DNA from: Pseudonocardia kunmingensis
GTDB taxonomy: Bacteria; Actinomycetota; Actinomycetes; Mycobacteriales; Pseudonocardiaceae
DNA length: 64,000 nt
Direction of reading: 5' to 3'
Assembly: GCF_006716445.1 (NCBI RefSeq)
Contig: NZ_VFPA01000002.1
Location: 558,001-622,000, forward strand
In this document: positions 16,822-25,363 of the stretch, in pieces
Numbering within the stretch: position 1 is the stretch's first letter
How the letters are laid out: every line of letters starts with the position of its first letter
Made by a program: the position numbers and the translations under genes
The notes under the pieces: model-generated
What the model was told of the DNA's origin: nothing
The model's input: only the letters and a program-made list of their open reading frames with translations
The model's database searches: none

Positions 16822-17385
16822 TCAGTAGCGGATCAGCGTGTTGACGGTCTTCTTGACCAGCTCGCCGTTCTGGTTGGTCCAGGTGTCCTCGGTGCGGCTG
16901 AAGAGCATCAGGCCGAGCCGCCCCGCACGCTCCGAGTACGAGCCGAGCCTGCACACGCTCGTGATGACGTCGTCGGGGCGCATCCGCACCCCGTACCAGG
17001 TCTCCATCCCGCCGTTGAGCTGGAACCTCAGGCCGGGGCCCGGGATCCCCAACGCGATCTCGACGTTGTCGGGGTCGTTCGTGTCGATGACGGCGTCCGG
17101 GTTGGCCGCGCGGCGCTCCGCCACGGCCCACGCGAAGGGGTTGAACTCCTCGGGCGCGACGATCCCGTTGTGGACGCCGCCTGCGGCGACCTTCGCGTCG
17201 AGGAACGCGGCCGGCGGCTCCTCGGGCCAGTAGACGGCGATCGCCCAGCGGCGGATGTCCGACTCGCTCACCGGGTAGCTCACCTGCCGGGAGAGCTCGG
17301 TGCCGACGGTGTCGCGCATGGCAGCCGAGATGTTGGTCTCGGGCTGGGTGCCGGTGGAGGCCTCGGTGGTGGTGCTCTCGGGCAT
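16822..17385 (-). CDS. MaoC-like N-terminal dehydratase-domain protein
   Basis: 187-aa hotdog protein of the FAS1/MaoC N-terminal type. Typical stretches are VSESDIRRWAIAVYWPEEPP, GVHNGIVAPEEFNPFAW, QLNGGMETWYGVRMRPDDVITSV and a C-terminal TWTNQNGELVKKTVNTLI. Proteins like this supply one half of an enoyl-CoA hydratase and lack the catalytic HotDog helix residues themselves. It lies 19 bases upstream of the smaller MaoC gene, so the two are very likely a heteromer that hydrates bulky 2-enoyl-CoAs. The first about 20 residues are Thr/Ser/Glu rich and probably disordered. Confidence 0.82.
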   Translation of the reverse strand: MPESTTTEASTGTQPETNISAAMRDTVGTELSRQVSYPVSESDIRRWAIAVYWPEEPPAAFLDAKVAAGGVHNGIVAPEEFNPFAWAVAERRAANPDAVIDTNDPDNVEIALGIPGPGLRFQLNGGMETWYGVRMRPDDVITSVCRLGSYSERAGRLGLMLFSRTEDTWTNQNGELVKKTVNTLIRY

Positions 17386-17402
17386 GTGTCCTCTCTCGAG
17401 CT

Positions 17403-17442
17403 CGGTCGACCGTGCCTGGTCGAGCGTCCTGGTCGACTGTCC
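17403..17442. repeat. Three tandem imperfect 13-14-bp repeats
   Basis: CGGTCGACCGTGCC, TGGTCGAGCGTCC and TGGTCGACTGTCC follow one another between the stop of the VWA gene and the start of the MaoC gene. They lie in the leader of the MaoC genes within the operon. Function unknown. Confidence 0.5.
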
Positions 17443-18864
17443 TTAATCGAGCTGTGCGACGAACTCCTTGAGCTGGCGCACGTTGCGGCATTCGAAGACG
17501 CCGTCGCAGTGCGGGGCGTACTCGTGCATCACGGAGTCCCCGTCGCCCCACGCCGCGCGAGGTTCGGGGTTGAGCCAGTAGACGCGCGACGCGCGCCTGG
17601 CCGTGGCGGCCAGCCGGTCCGCGGCGGGGAACCGGTAGTTCGAGCGGGCGTCGCCCAGGACGAGGACGATGCCGCGGCTGTTCACCTGGGCGCCCCACCG
17701 GCGCGCGAACGTGGTGAGCGCGTTGCCGTAGTCGGAGCGCCCGTCGAGGTAGACGCCGCTGCCTGCCGCGTCGATCCGCTTGGCGAGGTCCACGACGTCG
17801 TCGGCCTCCTGCATGACGTCGGTGACCTCGTCCATGCCGTCGACGAAGACGAAGCAGCGCACCGCCCGGAACTGGGTGCGCATCGCGGTGGTGAGCTGCA
17901 GGGTGAAGCGGGCGAACGTCGCCACCGAGCCGGAGATGTCGGCGAGCACGAACAGCTCGGGCTTGGGCGGGTGGGGGCGCCGGAATGCGGGCTCCACCGG
18001 TACCCCGCCGGTCGACATCGACTTGCGTGCGGTGCCTCGGAAGTCGATGCGGCCCTGCCTGCCGTGGCGGCGCTTGCGGTGCAGCGAGGCCGCCAGCTGC
18101 GCGGGCAGCGGCGCCAGGATGGTGGTGAGCTCCGCGACCTCCTTGCTCGAGGCGGTGAGGAAGTCGACGTCCTCGGGCAGCGACTGGCGCAGGGTCCGGG
18201 CGACGGCGGCGGCGCCACGGTCGGCGACGAGCCGCTTGCGCACCTCGGCCTCGATCGCCTGGCGCAGCCGCTCCACCTTCCGGTCGGCCTCCTCGGCCCG
18301 CAGCCGCGAGCGCAGGTCGGCGGCAGGGCCGTCGCGCTCGGAGGCGGGGAGCTCCGCGAGCGTGCGCCGCAGCTGCTCGGGATCGGCTGCGCGGAACGTG
18401 CGGAAGACGTGGAACGTCCCCGCAACGGGTTGCCCCGGCTGGATCCGGGCGTGCCGGTCGACCAGCTCGACGACCAGTGGCGCCAGGCCGAGCTCGTCGT
18501 CGGCGGCGAGTGCCTGGAGCAGCAGGTCCCGCAGGGCGTCGTCGTCGAGCCCGTCGAGGCGGGAGCCGAGATGCAGCCTGCGGGGGGCGTTCCCGGCAGC
18601 GCCCGTCGCGTCCGCGTCCGCCGGGGTCGGGTCCGTGGCCGTGCCGGTGGAGCGGCCTGCGAAGAACAGCTCGAACAGCATGTCGAACGTGCGCAGGTGC
18701 TGCGCGTCCTTCACCAGGGTCGCCGCGAGGGCGTGCTTGACGTCGGTCCGGTCGAGCAGGTCGACGTGGCGGAGGCTGCGCACGGCGTCGACGCCCTCGG
18801 TCATCGAGACGGGCATGCCCACGTCACGCATCTGCTCGACCAGCTGCTCGATCGCGGTCAACAT
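17443..18864 (-). CDS. VWA-domain protein (CoxE-like)
   Basis: 473-aa protein of the CoxE/VWA_containing group. The C-terminal von Willebrand A domain begins ELFVLADISGSVATF, with the MIDAS DxSxS motif intact, and continues with RCFVFVDGMDEV and the Asp in GRSDYGNAL. The N-terminal half is helical with Arg/Glu-rich segments and a Pro/Ala-rich linker around residues 75-95. Such proteins pair with MoxR-type AAA ATPases and act as chaperone-like metal-insertion or enzyme-activation factors; the ATPase gene lies 10 bases upstream. No molybdenum hydroxylase gene is nearby, so the client is open. Confidence 0.88.
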   Translation of the reverse strand: MLTAIEQLVEQMRDVGMPVSMTEGVDAVRSLRHVDLLDRTDVKHALAATLVKDAQHLRTFDMLFELFFAGRSTGTATDPTPADADATGAAGNAPRRLHLGSRLDGLDDDALRDLLLQALAADDELGLAPLVVELVDRHARIQPGQPVAGTFHVFRTFRAADPEQLRRTLAELPASERDGPAADLRSRLRAEEADRKVERLRQAIEAEVRKRLVADRGAAAVARTLRQSLPEDVDFLTASSKEVAELTTILAPLPAQLAASLHRKRRHGRQGRIDFRGTARKSMSTGGVPVEPAFRRPHPPKPELFVLADISGSVATFARFTLQLTTAMRTQFRAVRCFVFVDGMDEVTDVMQEADDVVDLAKRIDAAGSGVYLDGRSDYGNALTTFARRWGAQVNSRGIVLVLGDARSNYRFPAADRLAATARRASRVYWLNPEPRAAWGDGDSVMHEYAPHCDGVFECRNVRQLKEFVAQLD

Positions 18865-18874
18865 GGGAGCGCCC

Positions 18875-19774
18875 TCATCCCGCCCGTTCCAACAGCTCGC
18901 GTTCGGCGAGGTCGATGTCGTTCTGGTGCTTGAGCAGCACCGGCAGGTGCTCGACGACGAGCGCGTTGTCGAGCTCGTCGATCCCGAGCAGGACCAGGGT
19001 GCGCGCCCAGTCGAGGGTCTCCGAGACCGACGGACGCTTCTTGAGGTCGAGCCCGCGAAGGGACGCCACGACGCGCGCCGCCTCAGCCGCGAGGTGCTCG
19101 GCGATGCCGGGCACCGCGGCGAGCACGATCTCCCGCTCGCGCTCCACGCTGGGGTAGCCGATGTGCAGGAACAGGCAACGACGCTTCAGCGCCTCCGACA
19201 GCTCGCGGCTGTTGTTGCTCGTCAGCACCACCACCAGCGGGCGCTTGCGGGCCGACACGGTGCCCAGCTCGGGGATGGAGACCTGGAAGTCCGACAGGAC
19301 CTCCAGCAGCAGGGCCTCGGTCTCGATGTCGAGGCGGTCGACCTCGTCGATGAGCAGGATAACATCGTCCTCGGCCCGGATGGCCTCGAGCAACGGGCGG
19401 GTCAGCAGGTACTCCTCAGCGAAGATGTCGTCCTGCACGGCGTCCCAGCCGCCCTCGTTGCCGGCCTGGATGCGTAGCAGCTGCTTGCGGTAGTCCCACT
19501 CGTAGAGCGCCTTGGACTCGTCGAGGCCCTCGTAGCACTGCAGCCGGATCAGGCGCGCGCCCGTGGCCGCGCTGAGCGACTTCGCGAGCTCGGTCTTCCC
19601 GGTGCCGGCCGGTCCCTCCACGAGGACGGGCTTGCCGAGGTGGCCGGCGAGGTGGAGGCGCGAGCTGATCGCCTGGTCTGCGATGTAGCCGACCGAGGTG
19701 AGGAGATCGGTCACCGCGCGCGCGGTGGGGAACGCGAACGGGCGGGCGTCGCGCGGCTCCTGGGTCACGGGCAT
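18875..19774 (-). CDS. MoxR-type AAA+ ATPase
   Basis: 299-aa AAA+ ATPase. Walker A is GPAGTGKTELAKS (about residues 54-61), Walker B is ILLIDEVDR (about 141-147), sensor 1 is VLTSNNSRELSEAL, and the arginine finger region is RRCLFLHIGYP; RPSVSETLDW is the sensor 2 region. It belongs to the MoxR/CoxD branch, which works with a VWA partner to remodel or activate enzyme complexes. It is the first gene of the minus-strand unit that continues into the VWA gene and the two MaoC genes, and it is divergent from an acyl-CoA dehydrogenase gene. Confidence 0.92.
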   Translation of the reverse strand: MPVTQEPRDARPFAFPTARAVTDLLTSVGYIADQAISSRLHLAGHLGKPVLVEGPAGTGKTELAKSLSAATGARLIRLQCYEGLDESKALYEWDYRKQLLRIQAGNEGGWDAVQDDIFAEEYLLTRPLLEAIRAEDDVILLIDEVDRLDIETEALLLEVLSDFQVSIPELGTVSARKRPLVVVLTSNNSRELSEALKRRCLFLHIGYPSVEREREIVLAAVPGIAEHLAAEAARVVASLRGLDLKKRPSVSETLDWARTLVLLGIDELDNALVVEHLPVLLKHQNDIDLAERELLERAG

Positions 19775-20000
19775 TGCTCCTCCGTCAGGCGTGCGGGGAC
19801 GCGAGGCTCCTCCCCGTCACTCCAGTAAGTCATAGAGGTAGATTATTGACAAGGGTGTACCCAGCTGGTGTGCTGTGGCCCAGGATCACAGGCGGCCTGT
19901 AGATCGGTCCCGGTCCGTCGGTGGCGGGATCGCGAGGTGCGGCCCGATGCAGTAGGGCGCCCGAACGGGCGGTCCGGCGCGAGGACGCGAGGGAGTCCCG
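19775..20000. promoter_or_regulatory. Divergent promoter region, MoxR operon / acyl-CoA dehydrogenases
   Basis: 226-bp gap without a supported gene. An A+T-rich core at 19826-19856 contains AGGTAGATTATTGAC (19837-19851), a relative of the recurring AGGTCAATCA-type boxes seen in other promoters of this window. GAGGGAG upstream of 20001 is the plus-strand ribosome binding site. Confidence 0.4.
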
Positions 20001-21128
20001 ATGGAGCTTGAGCTCTCGTCAGATCAACGCCTCTTCCGTTCGACGACGAAGAGCTTCCTGGAGAAGGAGCTCCCGCTCGAGCGGATCCGGCAGCTGGAGG
20101 GGAGCGACACGGGCTTCGACCGCGACTGGTGGTCGCGTGGCGCCGAGCTGGGCTGGACCGCGATGCTGGTCCCGGAGGAACTCGGGGGCGGCAGCGTCTC
20201 GGGGGAGGGCGTGCGCGATCTCGCGATCGTCGCCGAGGAGCTGGGCCACGGCGTGGCGCCGGGAGCTCTGCTCGCCACCAACATCGTGCTGGCCGGGCTC
20301 GTCGAGGCCCAGGCGGGTGCCTCGGACCACGGCGAGGCGATCGAGGCGCTCGTCTCCGGCGAGAGCGTCGCGAGCTGGGCTGTCTATGAGCCCGGCGACC
20401 AGTGGGCCCCGCTGCAGCCGGCGCTGACGGCGAAGGCGTCGTCCGGGGGCTACCAGCTCAACGGGGTCAAGGACCGCGTCGAGCTGGCCGAGCAGGCCGA
20501 CCTACTCCTCGTCACGGCGACGACCGAGCAGGGTGTCGCCCAGTTCCTCGTGCCCGTTTCCACTGCGGGTGTGACCGTCGAACCGCAGTGGAGCCTTGAC
20601 GTCGCCCGCCGGTTCGGCGTGGTGCGCTTCGACAACGTCGAGGTGCCGGTGTCCGCGCTGGTCGCGAGCCCCGGCGAGGATCGCGTGATCGAGCGGCAGC
20701 TCCAGATCGCGCTCGTCCTGCAGTGCGCGGAGACGTGCGGCGGGTTGGAACGGGTCTTCGCGTTCACCACGCAGTGGGCCTTCGACCGCTTCTCCTTCGG
20801 CCGCCCGCTGGCCTCCTACCAGGCGCTCAAGCACCGCTTCGCCGACATGCGCACCTGGCTCGAGGCCTGCCAGGCCACGACGCAGGCCGCCGTCACGGCC
20901 GTGCAGGAGCGCCGCGAGGACGCGGCCGAGCTCGTCAGCGTCGCCAAGTCCTACGTCGGGGACCGCTCCGTGCAGATCCTGCAGGACTGCGTCCAGATAC
21001 ACGGCGGGATCGGTGTGACCTGGGAGCACGACCTCCACCTGTACCTGCGAAGGGCGACCGTCAACAGGTCGCTGTTCGGTACCCCCGAGGACCACCGTCG
21101 GCGGCTGGCCGACATCGCCGCGCTCTGA
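20001..21128 (+). CDS. Acyl-CoA dehydrogenase (C-terminal-motif subunit type)
   Basis: 375-aa acyl-CoA dehydrogenase, FAD dependent, oxidising acyl-CoA to 2-enoyl-CoA. The C-terminal FAD-binding stretch is clear (RFSFGRPLASYQALKHRFADM and QIHGGIGVTWEHDLHLYLRRA), while the usual middle-domain SEPGAGSD signature is absent. This fits one subunit type of the heteromeric FadE enzymes of actinobacterial steroid and cyclic-acid catabolism, with the other subunit encoded 14 bases downstream. The ATG has GAGGGAG upstream. Confidence 0.9.
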   Translation: MELELSSDQRLFRSTTKSFLEKELPLERIRQLEGSDTGFDRDWWSRGAELGWTAMLVPEELGGGSVSGEGVRDLAIVAEELGHGVAPGALLATNIVLAGLVEAQAGASDHGEAIEALVSGESVASWAVYEPGDQWAPLQPALTAKASSGGYQLNGVKDRVELAEQADLLLVTATTEQGVAQFLVPVSTAGVTVEPQWSLDVARRFGVVRFDNVEVPVSALVASPGEDRVIERQLQIALVLQCAETCGGLERVFAFTTQWAFDRFSFGRPLASYQALKHRFADMRTWLEACQATTQAAVTAVQERREDAAELVSVAKSYVGDRSVQILQDCVQIHGGIGVTWEHDLHLYLRRATVNRSLFGTPEDHRRRLADIAAL

Positions 21129-21142
21129 AAGAGGCCGAGCAC

Positions 21143-22390
21143 ATGACTGCGAGCACGATGGAAGACGTGGAGTCCTTCCGCCTGCGGGCACGGGCCTGGC
21201 TGGCGGAGAACATGCCGAAGATCGACCCGGACTACGTCCCGCCGCCGCCGGGCGACGACGACGAGGAATGGGTGAAGGCCCGCGAGCTGCAGAAGAAGTT
21301 GTACGCCGGCGGCTTCGCGGGGATCTGCTTCCCCACGGAGTACGGCGGTCTCGGCCTCACTCCGCCGCACCAGGAGGCGTTCACCGAGGAGTCCCTGCCG
21401 TACCAGATGCCCCTCGCGCTGAACGTGCCGACGTTCAGCATCTGCGCCCCGACGATCATGGATATGGGGTCGGAGGAGCAGAAGCGGGACCGGATCGGTG
21501 CCGCCATCCGCGGTGACGAGATCCTGGTCCAGTTCCTGTCCGAACCCAGCGGCGGTTCCGACCTGGCCGGGTTGATCACGCGCGCCGAACGCGACGGCGA
21601 CACCTGGGTGATCACCGGGGCCAAGACGTGGAGCACCTCGGCCTACGCCGCCGACTGGGCGCTCTGCCTCGCCCGCACCGACTGGGATGCGCCCAAGCAC
21701 CGCGGACTGACGATGTTCCTGATGCCCACCACCGCCTCCGGCATCACGATGAACCGAATCCGTCAGGTCAACGGCTCGACCGAGTTCTGCGAGGAGTTCT
21801 TCGACAACGTCGTTCTCCCGGCGTCCGCGGTGGTGGGCGAGGTGAACAACGGGTGGGCCGTCGCCTCGCGACAGCTCTTCTACGAGCGCACGGCGGTCGG
21901 TGGGGGTTCGCCGTACGTCAGCGGCCGGGGTGATCGCATCGCGACCACGCCGCGGTCGAACCCGATCGAGATCGCCAGGGCGACCGGGCGCACCGGCGAC
22001 CCTGCGGTGCGCGAGAAGGTGGGCGGGTTCCTCACCACGCAGAAGGTGCAGGAACAGCTCGTCGAGCGGGTCACCCGGGCGATCCAGGGTGGCCAGCTGC
22101 CCCCGCCCGCCGCGTCGTTCATGCGGCTGTTCCACGCGGAGGCCGACTGGGAGCGCGACGACGTCTCGGTGCAGATCGCCGGCGCCATGGGCACCACCGG
22201 CGCCGCCGCGGCCCCGGGTATGGGCGGCGTCGTCGGGGTGAACTACCTGATGCGCCAGGGCTCGAGTCTCGGCGGGGGGAGCACGGAGATGTCCCGCAAC
22301 ATCATCAGCGAGCGGGTCCTCGGCATGCCCCGCGAGTTCGCCGCCGACCGCGACGTGCCCTTCAGCCAGGTCAAACGCGCCCGCAACTGA
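21143..22390 (+). CDS. Acyl-CoA dehydrogenase (middle-domain-motif subunit type)
   Basis: 415-aa acyl-CoA dehydrogenase with the FAD/acyl-CoA middle-domain signature QFLSEPSGGSDLAGL, ITGAKTWSTSAYAADWAL and the C-terminal GGGSTEMSRNIISERVLGMP. It carries a long acidic, Pro-rich N-terminus (DPDYVPPPPGDDDEE). It lies right after the partner gene at 20001-21128, and the two probably form an alpha2beta2 enzyme. ATG at 21143 with GAAAGAGG upstream. A hairpin follows the stop. Confidence 0.9.
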   Translation: MTASTMEDVESFRLRARAWLAENMPKIDPDYVPPPPGDDDEEWVKARELQKKLYAGGFAGICFPTEYGGLGLTPPHQEAFTEESLPYQMPLALNVPTFSICAPTIMDMGSEEQKRDRIGAAIRGDEILVQFLSEPSGGSDLAGLITRAERDGDTWVITGAKTWSTSAYAADWALCLARTDWDAPKHRGLTMFLMPTTASGITMNRIRQVNGSTEFCEEFFDNVVLPASAVVGEVNNGWAVASRQLFYERTAVGGGSPYVSGRGDRIATTPRSNPIEIARATGRTGDPAVREKVGGFLTTQKVQEQLVERVTRAIQGGQLPPPAASFMRLFHAEADWERDDVSVQIAGAMGTTGAAAAPGMGGVVGVNYLMRQGSSLGGGSTEMSRNIISERVLGMPREFAADRDVPFSQVKRARN

Positions 22391-22408
22391 GCGGCGGAGA
22401 CCACGACC

Positions 22409-22436
22409 GGGTCCGGGGCGGTTCGTGCCCGGGCCC
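22409..22436 (+). terminator. Possible intrinsic terminator
   Basis: GGGTCCGGG (22409-22417) and CCCGGGCCC (22428-22436) form a 9-bp stem with one wobble pair around a 10-nt loop. It lies between two acyl-CoA dehydrogenase genes and could separate the pairs or attenuate read-through. No T run. Confidence 0.5.
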
Positions 22437-22469
22437 CGTAGCCGTCCTGGTTCCACGAAAGGACATCAC

Positions 22470-23579
22470 GTGAGTGTGATCAACGAGTTGCGCGGCTTCC
22501 TCGAGGAGCACCTTCCCCCGTTCCGGGCACAGTGGGGTGACGCACCCACGTTCGAGGGCAGGCTCGCCTGGCAGGCCACCCTGCAGACCGGCCGGTGGGT
22601 GGCACCACAGTGGGCCGAGGAGCACGGTGGGCGAGGGCTCGACGTCGTCACCGCGCTCGCGTGCACGGAGGTGCTCGCCGAGCACGGCGCGCCGAGCACA
22701 GCGGGGATCTTCGGCGTCGCCAACGTCGGCCCGACCATCGCGCAGTGGGGGACTCCCGAGCAGCGCGAGCATCTCCCGCGGATCCTCGAGGGCAGCGAGC
22801 TGTGGTGCCAGGGTTTCAGCGAGCCGGGAGCGGGCTCCGACCTGGCCGGGCTGCAGACGCGTGCCGTGCGCGACGGCGACGACCTCGTCGTCAACGGTCA
22901 GAAGATCTGGACCTCCGACGGGACGCGCGCCCACTTCATGCAGCTCCTGGTGCGCACCGATTCCACCGCGCCCAAGCACAAGGGGATCTCCTGCCTGCTG
23001 GTGCCCCTCGATACCCCCGGCATCGAACGCAGGCCGATCCGGCAGATCACCGGGGAGTCGGAGTTCGCCGAGGTGTTCTTCACCGATGCGCGGGTCCCGC
23101 TGACGAACCTCCTCGGTCCGCTCCACGAGGGCTGGCGGGTCACGATGACCACGCTGGGCCACGAGCGCTCCGGTGTCGTCAGCTACGCGTCGGCCGTCCA
23201 GCGCGAGATCGAGGCGACGGTAGAGCGGTTGCGCGCCGACCGGACCGGCATCGAGCTCGCCCCGCTCCTGCGCGACGAGCTCGTGCAGCGCTACGTCGAG
23301 GGCAAGGTGCTCGGGATCCTCGGCCAGCGGTCCCTCGCCTCGATCCGGGCCACGGGGCAACCCGGCGCGGAACAGTCGATCATCAAGCTGGAGTGGAGCC
23401 TGTTCGGTCAGCGGCTCGCCCGCACGCGACTGGCCCTGAGCGGCGCACGCGCTGTGGTGGCCGGGGAGTCCGACGTCGCGACGGGTTACCTGCGGACGCG
23501 TGCGTCGACGATCGCCGGCGGCACCACCGAGATCATGAAGAACATCCTCGCACAGCGGGTGCTCGGGCTCCCTGCCTGA
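22470..23579 (+). CDS. Acyl-CoA dehydrogenase (middle-domain-motif subunit type)
   Basis: 369-aa FAD-dependent acyl-CoA dehydrogenase. GFSEPGAGSDLAGLQTRAV, VNGQKIWTSDG and the terminal AGGTTEIMKNILAQRVLGLP are the standard signatures. It is close in pattern to the gene at 46188-47309, including the spacing of the helical C-domain, so these may be paralogous modules. GTG at 22470 follows GAAAGGAC. Paired with the C-type subunit gene 34 bases downstream. Confidence 0.91.
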   Translation: MSVINELRGFLEEHLPPFRAQWGDAPTFEGRLAWQATLQTGRWVAPQWAEEHGGRGLDVVTALACTEVLAEHGAPSTAGIFGVANVGPTIAQWGTPEQREHLPRILEGSELWCQGFSEPGAGSDLAGLQTRAVRDGDDLVVNGQKIWTSDGTRAHFMQLLVRTDSTAPKHKGISCLLVPLDTPGIERRPIRQITGESEFAEVFFTDARVPLTNLLGPLHEGWRVTMTTLGHERSGVVSYASAVQREIEATVERLRADRTGIELAPLLRDELVQRYVEGKVLGILGQRSLASIRATGQPGAEQSIIKLEWSLFGQRLARTRLALSGARAVVAGESDVATGYLRTRASTIAGGTTEIMKNILAQRVLGLPA

Positions 23580-23613
23580 GTCGCGACGTCGAGCAGCAGG
23601 TCATGGAGGTCTG

Positions 23614-24810
23614 ATGGAGCACGATCTGTCCCCGGAAGCGAACGATCTCCGCGATCTGGTGCGGGCGTTCCTCGAACGGCGGTCACCGGAGTCCGCCGTC
23701 CGCCAGGTCGTCGAGACGGGGATGGGTCGCGATCCCGAGGTCTGGACGCAGATGGCGCAGCAACTCGGCCTGCAGGGGCTGCTCGTCCCGGAGGCGCTCG
23801 GCGGGCAGGGTACGACCTTCGTCGAGACGAGCGTGGTGCTCGAGGAGATGGGCCGCGCGTTGCTGCCCGGTCCGTTCCTGTCGACTGCGGTGCTCGCCGT
23901 CACGGCGGTACGGGCGGCGGGCGACGACCCCTGGGGGACGCAGCTGCTCGCGGGGATCGCGGCGGGAGAGACGGTCGCCGCGGTCGCCTTCTCCGAAGGC
24001 CTGCTCTGCGATCCGGGCGAGTCGACGGTGGCTGCGACCCGCTCGGGTGACGGATGGGTGCTCGACGGAGGGGTCGATGTCGTCCTCGACGGGCAGTCCG
24101 CGGACACGCTGCTCGTGGTGGCCCCTGCTGGGGACGAGCTCGGGCTGTTCCTCGTGGCCGGGGGCGCTGATGGCGTCGGTCGCACGCCGCTGGCAGTCCT
24201 CGACCTCACGAGGGAAGCTGCGCAGATCGAGCTCTCCGGCGTCGGCGCGCGACGCCTCGGTGGCGACTTCAGGGCGGCTCAGCGCGCGGTCCTTGCGGTC
24301 GGCGCGAGCGCGATGGCGGCCGAGATGGCAGGCGCCGTCCAGCGACTGCTCGAGATGGCCGTGGAGTATGCGAAGGTCCGCGAGCAGTTCGGCCGCCCCA
24401 TCGGCTCCTTCCAAGCCGTCAAGCACCTCTGCGCCGACATCTTCGCCATCGCGGAGTCGGCGACGGCCGTTGCGCGCCACGCCGCCCGCGCCGTGGTCGA
24501 CGGCTCCGGGGCGGCGGAGGCCGCGAGCCTGGCGAAGGCGTACACGAGCGACGGCTGCATGCAGGTGGCGGAGATGAACATCCAGGTGCACGGCGGTATC
24601 GGCTTCACGTGGGAGCACCCGGCGCACCTCTACCTCAGGCGGATCACCTCCGCGGCGCAGTACTTCGGGAGCGCCGGGCACCATCGGGAGCGGCTCGCGG
24701 AGCTGCTGGGTCTGGCGGCCGCTGCGTCGCTCGACGCCCGCGAGGTGAGTCCAGCGATCGGTGAGCCGGCAGGCGATCTGCTCGGCCGTGGCGCGATCGG
24801 GGTGATGTGA
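23614..24810 (+). CDS. Acyl-CoA dehydrogenase (C-terminal-motif subunit type)
   Basis: 398-aa acyl-CoA dehydrogenase with VREQFGRPIGSFQAVKHLCADIFA and NIQVHGGIGFTWEHPAHLYLRR, but no SEPGAGSD signature, so it is the complementary subunit to the product of 22470-23579. The C-terminal about 35 residues beyond LAELLGLAAAA are an extension with weak similarity to the family. Its stop overlaps the region of the DoxX gene start, so the genes are in one operon. Confidence 0.9.
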   Translation: MEHDLSPEANDLRDLVRAFLERRSPESAVRQVVETGMGRDPEVWTQMAQQLGLQGLLVPEALGGQGTTFVETSVVLEEMGRALLPGPFLSTAVLAVTAVRAAGDDPWGTQLLAGIAAGETVAAVAFSEGLLCDPGESTVAATRSGDGWVLDGGVDVVLDGQSADTLLVVAPAGDELGLFLVAGGADGVGRTPLAVLDLTREAAQIELSGVGARRLGGDFRAAQRAVLAVGASAMAAEMAGAVQRLLEMAVEYAKVREQFGRPIGSFQAVKHLCADIFAIAESATAVARHAARAVVDGSGAAEAASLAKAYTSDGCMQVAEMNIQVHGGIGFTWEHPAHLYLRRITSAAQYFGSAGHHRERLAELLGLAAAASLDAREVSPAIGEPAGDLLGRGAIGVM

Positions 24811-24812
24811 TC

Positions 24813-25328
24813 ATGGAGGACGCGGGCGCGGTCGCGCTGCTGGCCGTGCGGGTCGTCGTGGGGGCCACGATGGTCGCCCACGGTCTGAACCACTGGCGGG
24901 GCGGTGGGCGCATCGAGGGCACTGCGCGTTGGTTCGAGGGTCTGGGCCTGCGGCACGGGCGGATGCAGGCCTGGACGAGCGTGATCGTCGAGATCGGGGC
25001 GGGAGCACTGCTCGCGGTCGGGCTGCTGACGCCGCTCGCGTGCGCGGCGATCGTCTCCGTGATGCTGGTGGCCGGTGTGCTCGCCCATCGGGCGAACGGC
25101 TTCTTCGTGTTCAAGGACGGCTACGAGTACGTGCTCGTGCTCGGCGCCGTGTGCCTCGCGGTGGCGACCCTGGGGCCGGGACCGCTCTCGGTCGACTCCG
25201 CTGCCGGGATCGTCGTCGACGGCTGGGCGGGGGCGGGGATCGCCCTCGGCGTGGCCGTGCTCGGCACGGCCGGGCTGCTGGCGACGTTCTGGCGCCCTGA
25301 ACAGGCCAGCAGCAGCGCGGCTGCGTGA
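24813..25328 (+). CDS. DoxX-family membrane protein
   Basis: 171-aa membrane protein with four hydrophobic helices (about residues 6-26, 50-72, 76-95 or so, and 115-165). ARVVVGATMVAHGLNHWRGGG-type N-terminus and MLVAGVLAHRANGFFVFKDGYEYVLVL are DoxX landmarks. DoxX proteins are quinone-linked or redox-partner membrane proteins of poorly defined role. I chose ATG 24813 because GGGGTG lies eight bases upstream; GTG 24807 overlaps the previous stop and is possible. Last gene of the acyl-CoA dehydrogenase operon. Confidence 0.85.
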   Translation: MEDAGAVALLAVRVVVGATMVAHGLNHWRGGGRIEGTARWFEGLGLRHGRMQAWTSVIVEIGAGALLAVGLLTPLACAAIVSVMLVAGVLAHRANGFFVFKDGYEYVLVLGAVCLAVATLGPGPLSVDSAAGIVVDGWAGAGIALGVAVLGTAGLLATFWRPEQASSSAAA

Positions 25329-25363
25329 GGAGCGCGAGCTGCGGGTGAGGAGGGTGGTCGGTG

